This document shows, piece after piece, positions 35,942 to 48,425 of a stretch of 64,000 nt of DNA (the first letter of the stretch is position 1; every line of letters starts with the position of its first letter). The notes beneath the pieces are model-generated. The model had not been told where the DNA came from. It searched no databases and saw only the letters and a program-made list of their open reading frames with translations. Made by a program: the position numbers and the translations under genes. Source of the stretch: Daucus carota subsp. sativus (taxonomy: Eukaryota > Streptophyta > Magnoliopsida > Apiales > Apiaceae); NCBI RefSeq assembly GCF_001625215.2, contig NC_030387.2:29907606-29971605 (forward strand), read 5' to 3'.

Positions 35942-35992
35942 CAAACAAGTTCATTTCAGGGTGAATTGACTGTTTAAAAGGATGTAATGAAA

Positions 35993-36883
35993 AGAGTCAA
36001 TCAACTAACCTGTCCACTGCAAAATGGACCATCCCCAACTCCAGTGGTGAAAATTTGAGCGCAGATTTTGCTGCTGCTGCAGCCACAGGAGGAGGGAGGC
36101 ACGCACTCAAGAACAGAGAAGCATCCAGCTTCCTGTAATGCCATAGCCGTCTCCACAACCTTAATTTAGCTCGGTAATCAGTATTTTTCAAAAAAACCTT
36201 AATATGTTCTTATGAAAAAAGATAAAAATGCACGTAAGGGATTACCTTGACTGCACCACCAACATTTTTTCCTTGTGGCCTAAATTCTCTGAGAACACTG
36301 ATTGCTTGAGTAAGCCCTAGTGCCCTACATGACCCATAACAGCAATTCCAGGATCAACAATAGCTTTTGCAGCTGTGTAACTCTTGAACAAAAAGTTTAG
36401 GGATCCCTTTGTAACTGATAAGACATATCAATAAGAAGAACAAGGAACCAGTGCCACGTTTGGAGGTAGAAACTAAAAAGGGAATGTAAAAACCAGATAT
36501 AGAAGATTCTCCTAAAAACCTTTTTGGAATTGTAATTCAAACTTAGAAAAAGTAATTACTATTAAACTTCGTAATGCTATGCATGGATGGATGATGATGT
36601 CCGACACGACCCGAAGTTCCACTTGTCATAAACAATGTTACAGACGCTCGATAAACAAAACTCATCAGCTAGCTTGATTAACCCAAATACGAACAAAACT
36701 GAGTCGTTCATTAAAGTTTTATCCATTAAAGCTTATATATTCATCTTCAACAAATTTCCATAAATATTTTAACAAATTATATAAAGCTTACTACTACGGT
36801 CGCACGAACACCATCCAAAGACCAAAACAGGCAAAGAACTACAACACTCAGAAATGAAACCTAACAGAAACATTTCAAATTTG
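35993..36883 (-). pseudogene. Partial, broken copy of panB (exon 3, part of exon 2, intron 1)
   Basis: The region 35993-36180 matches panB exon 3 and its splice flanks (CAACTAACCTGTCCACTGCA), with frameshifting indels. The region 36240-36378 matches part of exon 2, which then jumps by deletion into intron 1-like sequence (36385-36883). Exons 1, 4 and 5 are absent. The intron 2 equivalent is short and lacks the foldback MITE of the intact gene. With the PPR fragment it forms a compound duplicate of the neighbouring locus with the middle deleted. Confidence 0.88.
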
Positions 36884-37326
36884 CTGCTTAAATTACTTAA
36901 CCTATATTAACTAGTGAAGAACTTGATCCTGCTTGCACAGAGAGAGGCCGAAGATCAAAGAAATTTGTTTGGTACCACAGCTGGTTATTCTGTGTGACAT
37001 TCCTTAATACGTATGCCGGTGAAGAAAGTAAACTTGCTAATTTCATTAAACACAAACAACAAAAATTGCCATGATCTTTCATTTTCATATTAGACTAATA
37101 TATACTGTACATAACATATTTAATATATTAACGGGAAGCATCTCCGACAACAACAATTTCTCCATTTCCAGACTTGATGTAATAAAGGATAGTGCTCAGA
37201 ATGGCCATAAAGATTTATCCTTTGATAAAATACAAACATAAATCTTGAGAACCAGCCTTTTACAGTTGACTTAGTCTGGGGAAAAGCATTTGAGCTTCCT
37301 GGAGGATTTGTTTCATTGTCAGAACC
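36884..37326. other. 3' side of the SUMO ligase gene
   Basis: Probable 3' untranslated sequence of the minus-strand SUMO ligase. No other gene is recognised. Confidence 0.45.
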
Positions 37327-40300
37327 TCACTGATTTGTTGCTTGCGCAGAAGCTTTTATATTTGGACGCTGGCTTTTAGCAACAGACAGAGTTGCCATTA
37401 ACCTGGAAGGTAGTTCAGAAGCTCCAACAGGTTGAGTTGGTTGCTTAATGAACCGGCGATATGCCTCTGCATAAGCCTGACCCTGGAGGCTTCCTCTCAT
37501 CCTTCCAGAAGGCCTCCATCCCTCGGATGGAAGTTCCACCAACCCGCCTTCATGAGATACTTGGTTCTTTTCTCTGTGCATATTCTGTTTCTGCTCACTT
37601 TCTGGTCTCGACTGCTTACTGCAGGTGTCTAAAACTGATGGTTGTCTATTATGGGTGTTAAGTGAAGCTTGAATCTCATCATCTCTTTGAGAATGTACCT
37701 GCTGAACATGAACAGCTTCACAAACATTGTTACTAGAGTTCTTCGAATTTTGATATGTATGTGTATCTCGAGAATTCTGGCAGTATCCATTTTGCTCAAC
37801 TGTGGGAAGAATGTAAGCATTTGAGTTCTGCACAGGCAGGCTGTTTACCTGTCACAAACATTAGTCAGTAACAAGAAATCCCTTCCCAGCTGTGGAATAT
37901 TATAAACCTGTAGGGAGAAAAACTTAGACGTATACCGGTATAAGGAAATGCATTTTAAGGGCTTAAAATTTTGACCAGACATAGAGTTAAAAAGAATTTC
38001 ACTGGTTGATTAGTGTGGGTACAAACATATTACAAGATTTGCAATTTTTCCATGCCCCCTAATGTGGGAGAAGAATGTCTTGACTTATCGACTCCGAAGA
38101 ATAAAAAATCAACCTATGTAGGTTCTATTAGTATGTGGGGTTGAGGGAGTGGTGGACCACCCCATAAATTGCATTAGTCAGATTTAGATTGATTATGCTT
38201 TATGCATACTGCCTGACCATGAGTAGCAAAATTTAAGTTATGGATATTTCATATTGCAGTAAGTTTATGCTCCTTGCATATATAGCACCTTTAATTACTC
38301 TCAAAACTGTAGCAGCCCCTTTTTATCTTTAATTTCTCTCAAAACTGTAGCAGCCCCTTTTTATGTGATTGTGGGTTCTTCAATTTGTGGCTCACACAAT
38401 TTCATATCAAAGAAGTACAGGTTGGACTAAGATATACAAACATAACAACACTACAACCATGGGGAATTAGACCACTTTCTAGGACAACAAAAGGAAATAA
38501 GGAACACCGGTTTTAGTCACATAGTTCAGGGTTTAAATAAAACTTGCAACTTATTTGACAGAGCAAAGTAAACAATAATACTACCTGGCTCACTGAACCT
38601 TGCACCGATAAAGGGTTAGCCGAGCTCGAAGTGTTGATACAAGACCAAGAAGATTGTTTCCTTAGCTCTGTGTCCTTTTGAAGTGAATGGCATCCTCTAC
38701 AATCAATAATTGGAGACATAGCAATAGACATGCCATTGGAGTTGGTGCCCGTGACTCTTGAATTCTGTTACAATCAGAGGAGATAATTAAAAAAAAAAAA
38801 TGTCCAATCAGCAATCAATACAAGTAAACAATTATTTTTTATCCATACTTTTTTGCCCTGGTCATTCAAATTTGTACAGTTAGCTGCCAAGCTACTAGAG
38901 TTACTAGTATTTTGGTGCATACTGACTCTAGAGGGCTCAACATTTGTGGTAGGAGAAATTTGTTGACTATAATTTTCGTCTCTGGATAGATTCTTTCCTA
39001 TAGGGTTGCTTTGATTCTGCTTCTCCTCTCGAAATTCCGGGGTCTTGCTAGCTGACCCAAAAGATGGATCGATGATCTCAGATACAACCTTCCAGGATCC
39101 ATCTTTAGATACAAGTACATGATCAGTATCCTCTTCCACCTCCCTCAGGACCTGATAGACAAGTACATTAGTGTATGTGGGAAGACGATTAGAAGAATAA
39201 ACAAAACAAACTTGCCTTGGCAATATTCTGATCAATGCGTATGTCTATACAGGACACTGGCTCGTCACAAAGAGGGCACCGCCAGCAAGGCCTTCTTGAA
39301 TTAATACTCAAGTAACTGTCATAGTCAAAGCACTACATGCCAAGAATTAAAACTAACAACCTAAGTCAAGATGCGCGTAAGATCTACAAGCATATACAAA
39401 CAAGATTAGTGTCATGAAGCACAAGTTGGCTGTAGTTTGGGATATCCTATAGCTGCTTTTAAGTAATATACTAAATAACCCACTGCAACATAATGGAGAA
39501 TGTTGAATTATATTTGACTTTTTAGAAAGATACAAGGCATACCAACATACTAAATAACGAATGAATATAGGTTTATATTTAACAGTCAACACCGAGTAAC
39601 AGATTTAGATATTAAGTGAATAATAGGATAATATTTAACATAATTGAATTAAATTTGTATATGTATTTTGTAATATCAATAGGAAATCTAACTAAATTAC
39701 AATTTTAAGAGCTTCCTGAATTACAAATTAAAGATAAATAATTGCATAAGATCTGATACATAATTAATGAGAACGCACCCTGAGGTTGACCTCGGGGTGT
39801 TTCTTGAGGTTATAATAATTTCTACTACAAATTCAGAGCAGCATATTTGCCAATATAAAATTATTCCTTAGTAAATTTTAGATATAACCCTTATATCAAA
39901 ATTGAAAAACCTTTTATCCTCGGGATACTACCCTTCTATTAACATTGAAAGACCTGTTAACCTCAGGATACTACATGAGGTCACCCTCAGGCAAATCAAA
40001 CTCTGCTCAGGTTCTTGTATAAAGTTTGAACAGAAAGTACAAACATACAACATGATTAGGCATTAAAATTTAGGAGTCAACAAAATTCAACATCTTTCAT
40101 CTTTGTATAAACGAAACGAACTACACGCTAGGTTGGAACAGTGAACCCTAAAGTAAATTCATGATAACAAGAACTACACACTGAAAGGAATTGGAGAACC
40201 CTTGCGAAGAACTCTGACTTTGATCAAATGTAGGTTCAACATTTGTGGTTCTTAGATCTCCACCAAAGGTTTAAAAAGAATGTTTTTGTTTGATTTAGAC

Positions 40301-43300
40301 TCCATTTTATGAACAAACAAATGTAATAGGGGACAGCAAAAAGGATTACTCTCTTTGCTAGAAAAGAGCATGTACAAAAACAAACTAACCTGCATATGTT
40401 TGCAGAGATGCCCTTTAATAGGAGTTCTCATCCGATTTTTGCTGTAAAATGAAAATGGGAAAATGGGACAACATGCGTATAAGAAGAGACATTGCACTAA
40501 TATTAATTAATGTAGATAATAAGGAGAACTAAATATATCAAATTAAGGCCCCCTAGAAAGCTATAAGGAAAGAGTAGAAGGCTATAAGAAGAGAGTTCCT
40601 ACCTTATGGGGCAATTTAGTGATGTTTGTAATGCCATCTCCATATCTGTACTTGCTACAAAAGAACCTTCTCTTAGTTTTGTATGAAAGAGACATTCTCA
40701 AAACACTGAATCACAAAAAGGCAATGGCCTTAACCTATCATCTATGAATTCGCTTACCTGTGTCGCCAGAAGCAACAACAGGCTGAACATAATCTTGCAA
40801 CTGGGGAGTGCCAGAAGTTGGTATCACACACATAACGGCAATGGCAATAATATAAGGGCCTGTACATGTTTCAGAAGCGAATGAAAAACTTGAAGTTGAT
40901 GGTTTGATAAACAAACAAAATTTACGAGTCCAAGAAATACCATTAAAATTTCCAATAGCCTGTAGAAGATTGACTCCATATTTGAGCATTGCAGTCACAT
41001 CTGTTGGAACCAGAGGTACAGGTTCCTGTCATAGATAACGCATGCATGTACATACCATATTAACCTTACAGTTACAGTACATTAAAAATTTGCTATGGAA
41101 GAGATACAAACATCCTTTGATAATGTTTCACTGATATCTACACTGACCATGGAAGTGTTGTTCCTTCCTAGAACACCTTTTCCATTAAGCAAAATGCTGA
41201 AAATAAGTATTTGCAGTCAGATAATTACTAAATGCATGAAAGTAGAAAAAATACTGATATTATGACATACTCCACTTCCTGCGGAGTGATAATGCATGAT
41301 GATGTATCTATAGCATCTACCCGGACTACAATCATTCCCTGCATAAGAAACAGAACATTGGAGGTGAAGTTAAATCTAAAAATTTTAAAGCTAGTTAGTT
41401 ACAAGACCTATAAGTGAAAAGGGAAGAAGAACAAAGATGAAAACGTGATAGAAGCAAATCCTTGGTGTCATAAGGAACTAAATTAGCATCATGAACTTTG
41501 TATGAGGAGTTCAAAGCCAAGTATTTCTGCTTACTATCATTTCACGCATGGAAGCCACCACACCACGTGATAAGTTGAAGTCTGCCACAATGGTTCTATA
41601 TCCAGGCTACAGTAAGAAATTAAAGTCTTAAAAAGATATTTTGAATGCAATCATGAATATCATCGAATCATATATAAACTTACCTTAACCTCAGTGAAAC
41701 AGAGTGTATTCTCAATCTTTAACCTCGGATAATATCTGCAAAGACAAGGCACACAATGATTTTTTGTTCTTTACTTGAGATCAAAGGGATCAGGGGTGAT
41801 CTCCATGAGAAGTATATATGTTGTACGAATGCTATACCTAGATAAGGACTAATACCATTCCATAATCTAAGGAATGCTGATCTGGTAACTGAAGACAATT
41901 AATCTTTTAAATTATTTTGGGCAGTGAGCAATGAACCATTAACCTGTTGAAACATTTCAGTTGTGTAGAGATAACTACTAGACCAAACCCATTGTGTATC
42001 ATAATCATTTAAAGCATGGTAAATTACAGAAATTTAAGCACTCAAACACACATGCCTCCACTGTAGCCCAAACACTTAACCTTTAGAGGGCATCCACTAG
42101 ACTACAATGCTAGAGATTTTGGTATGGTCAATTACAGATGGCTAAAAAACAAATGTTGGATGTTGAAAAGAAAATTAGTGTGTGGATGATAATAATGCAT
42201 GGTAAATACTCAAACAAATTTCAAGCCAAATAACTTTTCATCGCACTTGTCTAATACCTGACAATCATGGTACAAGTGACAGTTATATTACTGCTAATCT
42301 ACATATCATTATTGTACAAACAGAATTATCAGAAGGGTTCACATTAACAAAGCATAATGAAAGTATATGCATACCTAGACAAAATCTGGGAAATAGAGGG
42401 AAGAGCATGACATGGTCCTTGTAACACATCATCGGTGGAGAAGAATCGTTTGACCTATGCATGTCCAATCAATTTTGTCAAGGGGACTACACACCGAACA
42501 CCAACAAGGCAACAACACACATCCCATGCTGTCGGCACTTAATGATAATTTAGGCAAAAATTTTCAGCTTACCTCATTGGCCAATGCAAGAAGATCGTCG
42601 GTCTCTTTCTTCTGGAACCATCCATTTTGACAAGCATTCTGTCAAACAGTGTTGCAGCATCAGTTCAGAAGAAAATCGGGACCACATAATGACATATTAT
42701 AGATCAAGGAAAAAGTGCCCAAATATTTTCTTTCTTAAATACGGATGGCTCGTGCCCCATATATGTAATCTAGCTAGTACACAGATTAAAAGTCTACTGT
42801 GGTTTTTACATGATAGAGTTTGCAAATGCTTAGTGTCATTTCAGTAAATACAGTAAAGTCTGAGGTTGTCTGAGGTTACTACTAGCGCCAGCCAGCACAA
42901 AAGAAGTGGGACTCGATCTTTATAAATCTGTACCCTTTTCCTTCAGAAAACTGCAACATAATAATATCAGATGCCGCTTTAACCACTCAGAAAGGGGGAG
43001 TCAGAGTTTTCTAGTGGAACTTACTTTTGTATTGTCAGAAAGCCTCAAAATGAAGAAAATTTCGTTGCCTCGGTCTTGATAATTGATCATTTAAATACAA
43101 ACCTCAAAAGTTAATGCCCAAGTGCAACATGGTCACATTAACACCTAAATAATGGTGGGGATGAAGTGCAAAAAGACAAAACACCTTTTACTGATATTCG
43201 TTCAATCAACAGTTATTTTTATGAGACTACTTTGTTTAGCTGTTTAATAGAATAGTAGAATGTATACTGCACCATTGTTGATTTGGAAGTCAAGAAACTA

Positions 43301-46300
43301 CTGCCAGTATAACTGCTTTATACATATAGAGATAGTCGTAGCCTTTAACTTACTATCTATAATTTAATCTTCATTCAGTGTTTCAAGTTTATGAGAAAAG
43401 AACATTCTGACGAGTTTGACAGAAGTGCATAAACATCAAGTCAGAGGTAATAATATTACTATATTTAATATCAAGATGAAAATCAAGCAATACTTGTCCT
43501 CAACTTCCCAAGCAGTCCATCTTGTGCAGATTTCACCAAAAAGGATTGCTGTATATTTAGGGGCAAATGAAATTGCATCTATATGACATTCTGGGAAGGT
43601 CTAAAAGTATCACATTCTTCCTTCCCATGTATAAAAAGAAGGAATATCATCAAACATGCTATTTAATTAAAGCCTATAGGTTACTAAGGCTTGAAAATGT
43701 AAAGCCTAGAAACTGTGATGCGCACATTCTTTTTATATCCTTGGCTATCAACCACAAACCAATGTGCTCCAGTACAAATTGGTAGTAATATCGCTATATT
43801 AGAGCTGTCCATTATTTAGTACAATATATGTTTACGTATCTAATATGGGATGTTATAAACACCTTCCTTTTGCTTGTTCGCTGTTTTTAGATCATTAGTA
43901 ATGCCCCAGGCACTCCATTGTCCATATGGATAATAATATTTTCCAACCACCTCATACAGGAAAGGCTAAACTTCTATACTAATTAGTCTGGCTTGTAAGG
44001 TTTCCTAACATTTCTAACATATAAGGGAGAAAATGAGATTTGCATATGTTTGAAGGCCAACCACTTGTCCATGTGCAAGTAGTGTATAAGAAGTTAAATG
44101 TTGCGGCAGATGATACCTCATTATGGAATCTACTTAACATTAAAGTCAAATATGATGATGCAATATCTTTCTATTTTGGCGTACCTTGACAGACATCATG
44201 AGCAGCATAAAAGGTATTACAACAGATAGGTCATGCTTCCATACATTAATCTACATTAGAAGTACAGGAAAAACAAAGAGAAAATATTAGATAAATAAAA
44301 AATTCATCTGTTCAGCTTGTGATACAACTTGAAATACACTTACACTAGTCTGCCTAATGTTATCACATACAAAATTGCTTCTTGAAAAAATGCATTCAGT
44401 TTCCACCTAGAGCCTGAATAGGTTCTCTAAACATAAACCAGTCTTCACTTTTCATTGAGAACAAGAAAACAATAAAATTTCCAATTTTACCATGCTGAAC
44501 TATACTCCCTCAGTCCCCCTCATTTCTTTACGTTATTTTTTGGCACAATTTTCAACGCTCATTTGAAGTATAGTTCTGAATAAAAGTTTGATATTTAAAC
44601 TTTTAATCGAAAAAAGAAAATTTTAAGAAAAGGTTATGGAACCATATTTTATAGGAGCCTCAAAATGCGTGCAAACAGTGAACGTAAACATCCTGGAGGG
44701 ACGGAGGGAGTATATACTAGTCCTCGGTCTAAGCAATGAGCATGTATTAAAGTATGCAGTATTTGCATTATATGCAATTTTTAGCACATACAATACTCGA
44801 CAGAAAATGTGTGAAGTCCAGGAAATTCACCTTCTGCAATAATGTAGGCAATTCACGTGATTTAATAGGAACTTCATTGTTGGCAATTGCATGATCAATA
44901 CCTCTGTGCTTGACAGTAAAAAATATTATCAAAAAGCAATAATATGGAAGAAAGCAGGCCAAGATTACTATATGCACACATAAAGTTTCACATAATACAA
45001 AAACTAATGTAAAATGTAGGTAACAGGAAAGAAAAGAAAAACAGCTCGGGTAGCTGAGTCAAAATTGTAGCAAGGGTGCAAGATAAGTACAAAGAGAGTG
45101 AGGAGAATGTTTGTACGTCAACGAGATATACTTTTATGTATCAGTAAAATAAAAGAGTAATCAGACAGACTCTTATCATGAATACTATAAGGCAAACTAT
45201 GCAGCTAATTTATCAAAATACATGCAAATGTACACATGCACAAAAAGAAGAAAAAAAAGCCTCAGCCGCTTATTCAAAAGGAAAATAAAAAATAAACACT
45301 ACAAGAATCCAACTCCTACTTCTTGGTTGCTGTTATTGTTAACAACCAATTCAAGTAACTATAATTGATTTATGTATTAGCAGGCAGTAACTATAATCTT
45401 AAAAAAATAATGTCTTACTTGTTATTCTTCACATTATCTATATCTTTCATTCCTTGTTTTAAGTAAAGCTATACAAGTGGTTTCCAAATTTCTTAGAATC
45501 TGATGATATACCTATTGTCTAAATGGTTGCCGAAGTTCACTATCGATCACGAATTGGTGAAACTCAAGTAAATATTCACCAAAAGAACACATAAATCAAT
45601 CAGTCATTTCTCTTTACCACTACCATGGTACTTTCCTACTTCCTATTATAGTTGGGATCCATGTTCCACTAATTTCTCAGATTATGTAAATATAAAATAT
45701 TTAAACCCACCAATGTTTCTTTGTCCACCTCATTATAAACAATATATAGAGCAAGTCACCTAGATAGATTAAGAAATAGGAATAATGGCCAATATTCAAC
45801 GTCATGTAGTTTACTTTTCTCTTCAAAAGTATCCTAAAGAGGTTTCATATTACTATCTAAAATGGATAAAAACTACATTAACATTTTGTATCAAAAATAA
45901 CAGAAATCCAAATAAATGGTAAATCCTGCATATTGAACTTCTCTGTTTCACTTCATTAGTTACACATAACGTTTAGTATATATATCGACTTTCCCAATAA
46001 ATAGATATATCAATAGCAAACAATCTGTCAAATTACTACAGAATTTCAATCGAAATTTATAATCGACCAATCCCTATCTTTAGATATCATTACAGTTTAT
46101 CACTAGACATTGTTATAATCTTAGCAACAACATACATGAATTCAAAAAGTTTGAGACTGAAAAGCACAAGGTCTATACATAGACAATGAATCAACACAAG
46201 GGTACATCTTAAACTAGCCTCATTTTACTTCTCTGCTTGTACACACAAGACATAGTCATAGACATAAACATATAAAATTGGGAAGGGAGCTGATCCACTT

Positions 46301-47170
46301 AAAATGTTCCTTCACCCAGGATAGGCAACTCATGTCTCTGCTCAATGGACCAAAATCAGCTACAAGGGAGCTTAAAACTCACTAAACCGTAGCTAAAATT
46401 ATAATTTTTTGCGTTAAGGGTCCTGGTCCCTGACAACTGTCAGGGACAAGTTATTTAACACACACTTCCAGGGCCGTCGGATCTCTATTTCAAGGGTCCA
46501 GATTAAAACTTCGTTTTTTTTAAGTATTTTCCGCGGATAGGGACTTTCCCTTATCCGCGGAAAATTATAGCGGATACTTAAAAAAACAGGTTTCAATTCC
46601 AGCCCTTGAAATACAAATCTGATGGTAATGGAGCTGTGTGTTGGATAAGATCTCGATGACAATCGATTGTCATGGACCAAAACCCTTGCCTTAATGTGGC
46701 AGCTGGAGCCTAAGGGAAGACTCAATGAAAGCACACGTATCATATCAAGGTAACACAATTACGAGGATAAGAGTAGTGCTAATCAAGAAAATAAAAACAA
46801 GAATACACATTACATCAAACTATTACACACACATTCTCTAACATTTACTACTAACCAGACAAATTATTAAAGGTATACACGATATCAAAACAGTGCGCAT
46901 GCAAGAGAAGAAAATGACTTAAACATTAATTTTATTTAGGGCAAAACATTCTCTCCTTGAAAATAATATATCACACAAATCAATAACAAGAGAAATTACA
47001 AAAGGGAGGGAGAGAGAGAGAGACCTGGTCATAGTAATGCAAAGCTTGCTGAGAAGACGAGGATCATTGAGTTTACCGGAGTTATTATACAATGCTAAAA
47101 GATCAACGGCGGCCCCAATTAGCTGCGACGACACGCTATTCTTACCGGAGCTTCTTCTCGGAGCTTCCAT
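37327..47170 (-). CDS. PIAL2: SP-RING SUMO ligase of the PIAL1/PIAL2 type
   Basis: PIAL proteins are E4-like SUMO ligases that extend SUMO chains in the nucleus. I read 17 exons: 47170-47025, 44903-44831, 44250-44185, 42638-42573, 42454-42375, 41735-41684, 41606-41535, 41338-41271, 41196-41112, 41025-40941, 40859-40758, 40654-40603, 40441-40390, 39332-39216, 39151-38849, 38764-38585 and 37848-37327. All phases agree and give 706 residues. The SP-RING spans the exon pair KGHLCKHMQ and CFDYD, then CWRCPLCDEPVSCIDIRID. The conserved tail contains GWRPSGRMRGSL. Upstream parts match the PIAL N-terminal region (GIDHAIANNEVP, ILLNGKGV, YGVNLLQAIGNFNG). The intron after the SP-RING exon uses a GC donor (AAG|GCAAGT). 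PIAL1 and PIAL2 cannot be told apart by eye. Confidence 0.9.
38290..38364 (+). repeat. Two-unit tandem repeat in an intron of the SUMO ligase
   Basis: The unit CTCTCAAAACTGTAGCAGCC with TTTAAT on its left and CCTTTTTAT on its right occurs twice, about 37 bp apart. Confidence 0.85.
44505..44710. mobile_element. Stowaway MITE in an intron of the SUMO ligase
   Basis: The element is 206 bp, starting CTCCCTCAGTCCCCCTC after TA and ending GGGACGGAGGGAG before TA. It lies between exon 2 and exon 3. Confidence 0.88.
46418..46685. mobile_element. Foldback MITE, probably Mutator-like, in intron 1 of the SUMO ligase
   Basis: The element is 268 bp with termini GGGTCCTGGTCCCTGACAAC and the complement of GGGTTTTGGTCCATGACAA. 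Inverted similarity continues through the element, with the apex at TTTTCCGCGGATAGGG and its mirror near 46540-46565. The flanks TTGCGTTAA (46409-46417) and TTGCCTTAA (46686-46694) are a 9-bp duplication with one mismatch. Confidence 0.82.
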
Positions 47171-47534
47171 TTTCACTCAAAAGTGTCCCCACACAAACAA
47201 CACACTCTTTATTGCGGTTAAAGCCTGGTCCGAATTTTATTACTTTCCATGGGCTATTTTTTTCTCCTTTTTTTTTTTTGATAATTCGATATTTTATAAA
47301 AGGACAGAGCCTCACTTTGAAAATGAGGGCACTGTAAGTACAACGGAGCGCCAACAACAAACTTATAAACAGCCTGAACAAGCGACTAGAGCTAGATAGA
47401 GCCAATACTAACACTAGGAAACTAAAACTAAAACTAGGAGAGCATACTACTTGAACTAGGACAAGCTTCTGGGGAGAGATAATACTAAGAATAGAGTTCT
47501 ACTATAGCCTCTATTCCACTGACTAGCAACAGAC
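47171..47534. other. Promoter side of the SUMO ligase with a T-tract
   Basis: This short region lies between the SUMO ligase start (47170) and the stop of the RNase H-like ORF (47535). It holds a run of about 14 T from 47266, which would be a poly(A)-like tract on the minus strand, downstream of the RNase H-like ORF. All SUMO ligase promoter elements must lie here or further upstream inside the RNase H-like gene. Confidence 0.5.
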
Positions 47535-48332
47535 TTAATCCATGTCACCTATTGGAGGCTCATATGCCCAGAGGGGATCCTTGGGTTCATTGGGGCCGAA
47601 ACTTGCCACGAACGAGTCTTCCACCGCGCCTTCAATCACGTCCTCCATCTCATCAATGTCCATCTCCGAGCGAGCGAACCTCGGAGCATTCAGCTGACCC
47701 AAACCCAAGTCGTCAATCTGATCGACAAGAGGAACACTTATATCAAAGTTCACCGGATCTGGGGCGCCATAAGGGATCATGATATCCATGTAGGCTGCAT
47801 GCGGCACTCCCATACCTTGGTCCCAATCGAGGAGCTCTTCCACTCCTCCAATAGGCCTATCAAAAGTATACAGCTCCTTACAGGTTTCCATGCCAAGTTT
47901 GGCGAGGAAGCGAGAGACTCTGTTACGAGATGGATGGACGTAAGCCACTGTGCACTTGCGACTCTTGTCTCTTATGAGGGTATCCAACTGGTCAGTGACA
48001 TCAAAGACAGAAGCAGCAACACCCTCTCTGAAATGCTTGATCGTCATGTAAGCCTGGTAGTTGTCCGTCTCAAGAATGATATCCTTGAATTCATGCACAA
48101 TGGCTCTGCGGAGTGGAACGTACATCGCCCACAACTGATTTCCTAAAGGAGTCAACCCTGGAATGACCCCCGTAGTGAGAAGACGCATATCTGTGTCGGA
48201 ATCACGATAAACAGCACCCATGCCCATTGAGTTACCATTGCTGAGAGGGGTTTTGACAGCATGACCATGAACATTGATTTTGAGCGCATCTGGGCGGGGA
48301 CGAGACCAATGCAGAGCTCTGCTAGTAGCCAT
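47535..48332 (-). CDS. RNase H-like (RVT_3) protein, intact but with altered active-site residues
   Basis: An intact 265-residue ORF starting MATSRALHWSRPRPDALKIN. Residues 15-150 resemble the RNase H domain found at the end of plant LINE polyproteins: GMGAVYRDSD, GNQLWAMYVPLRRAI, DIILETDNYQAYMTI, and a VAYVHPSRNRVSRFLAKLG segment. No reverse transcriptase lies upstream. The usual first Asp (VDG) is His22 (VHG), the usual Glu (AELWA) is Gln66 and the last Asp is not evident; Asp90 of ETD is kept. Nuclease activity is therefore doubtful. The C-terminal 110 residues are acidic (EMDIDEMEDVIEGAVEDSF) and unlike RNase H. It may be a LINE-derived gene kept as an ORF, or a recent fossil. A TATA box precedes it. 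Confidence 0.72.
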   Translation of the reverse strand: MATSRALHWSRPRPDALKINVHGHAVKTPLSNGNSMGMGAVYRDSDTDMRLLTTGVIPGLTPLGNQLWAMYVPLRRAIVHEFKDIILETDNYQAYMTIKHFREGVAASVFDVTDQLDTLIRDKSRKCTVAYVHPSRNRVSRFLAKLGMETCKELYTFDRPIGGVEELLDWDQGMGVPHAAYMDIMIPYGAPDPVNFDISVPLVDQIDDLGLGQLNAPRFARSEMDIDEMEDVIEGAVEDSFVASFGPNEPKDPLWAYEPPIGDMD

Positions 48333-48413
48333 TGCAAGACAGAAGGGAGAGGAAAAGATGAGATAAGCGTGTATAGGAGCAAGGTTTGTGGAAGAGTGGG
48401 AGGGTCTGGAAGA

Positions 48414-48425
48414 CTATATATATAT
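48414..48425 (-). promoter_or_regulatory. TATA box of the RNase H-like gene
   Basis: The minus strand reads GCATATATATATAGTC about 85 bp before the start codon at 48332, a normal position for a plant TATA box. Confidence 0.5.
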
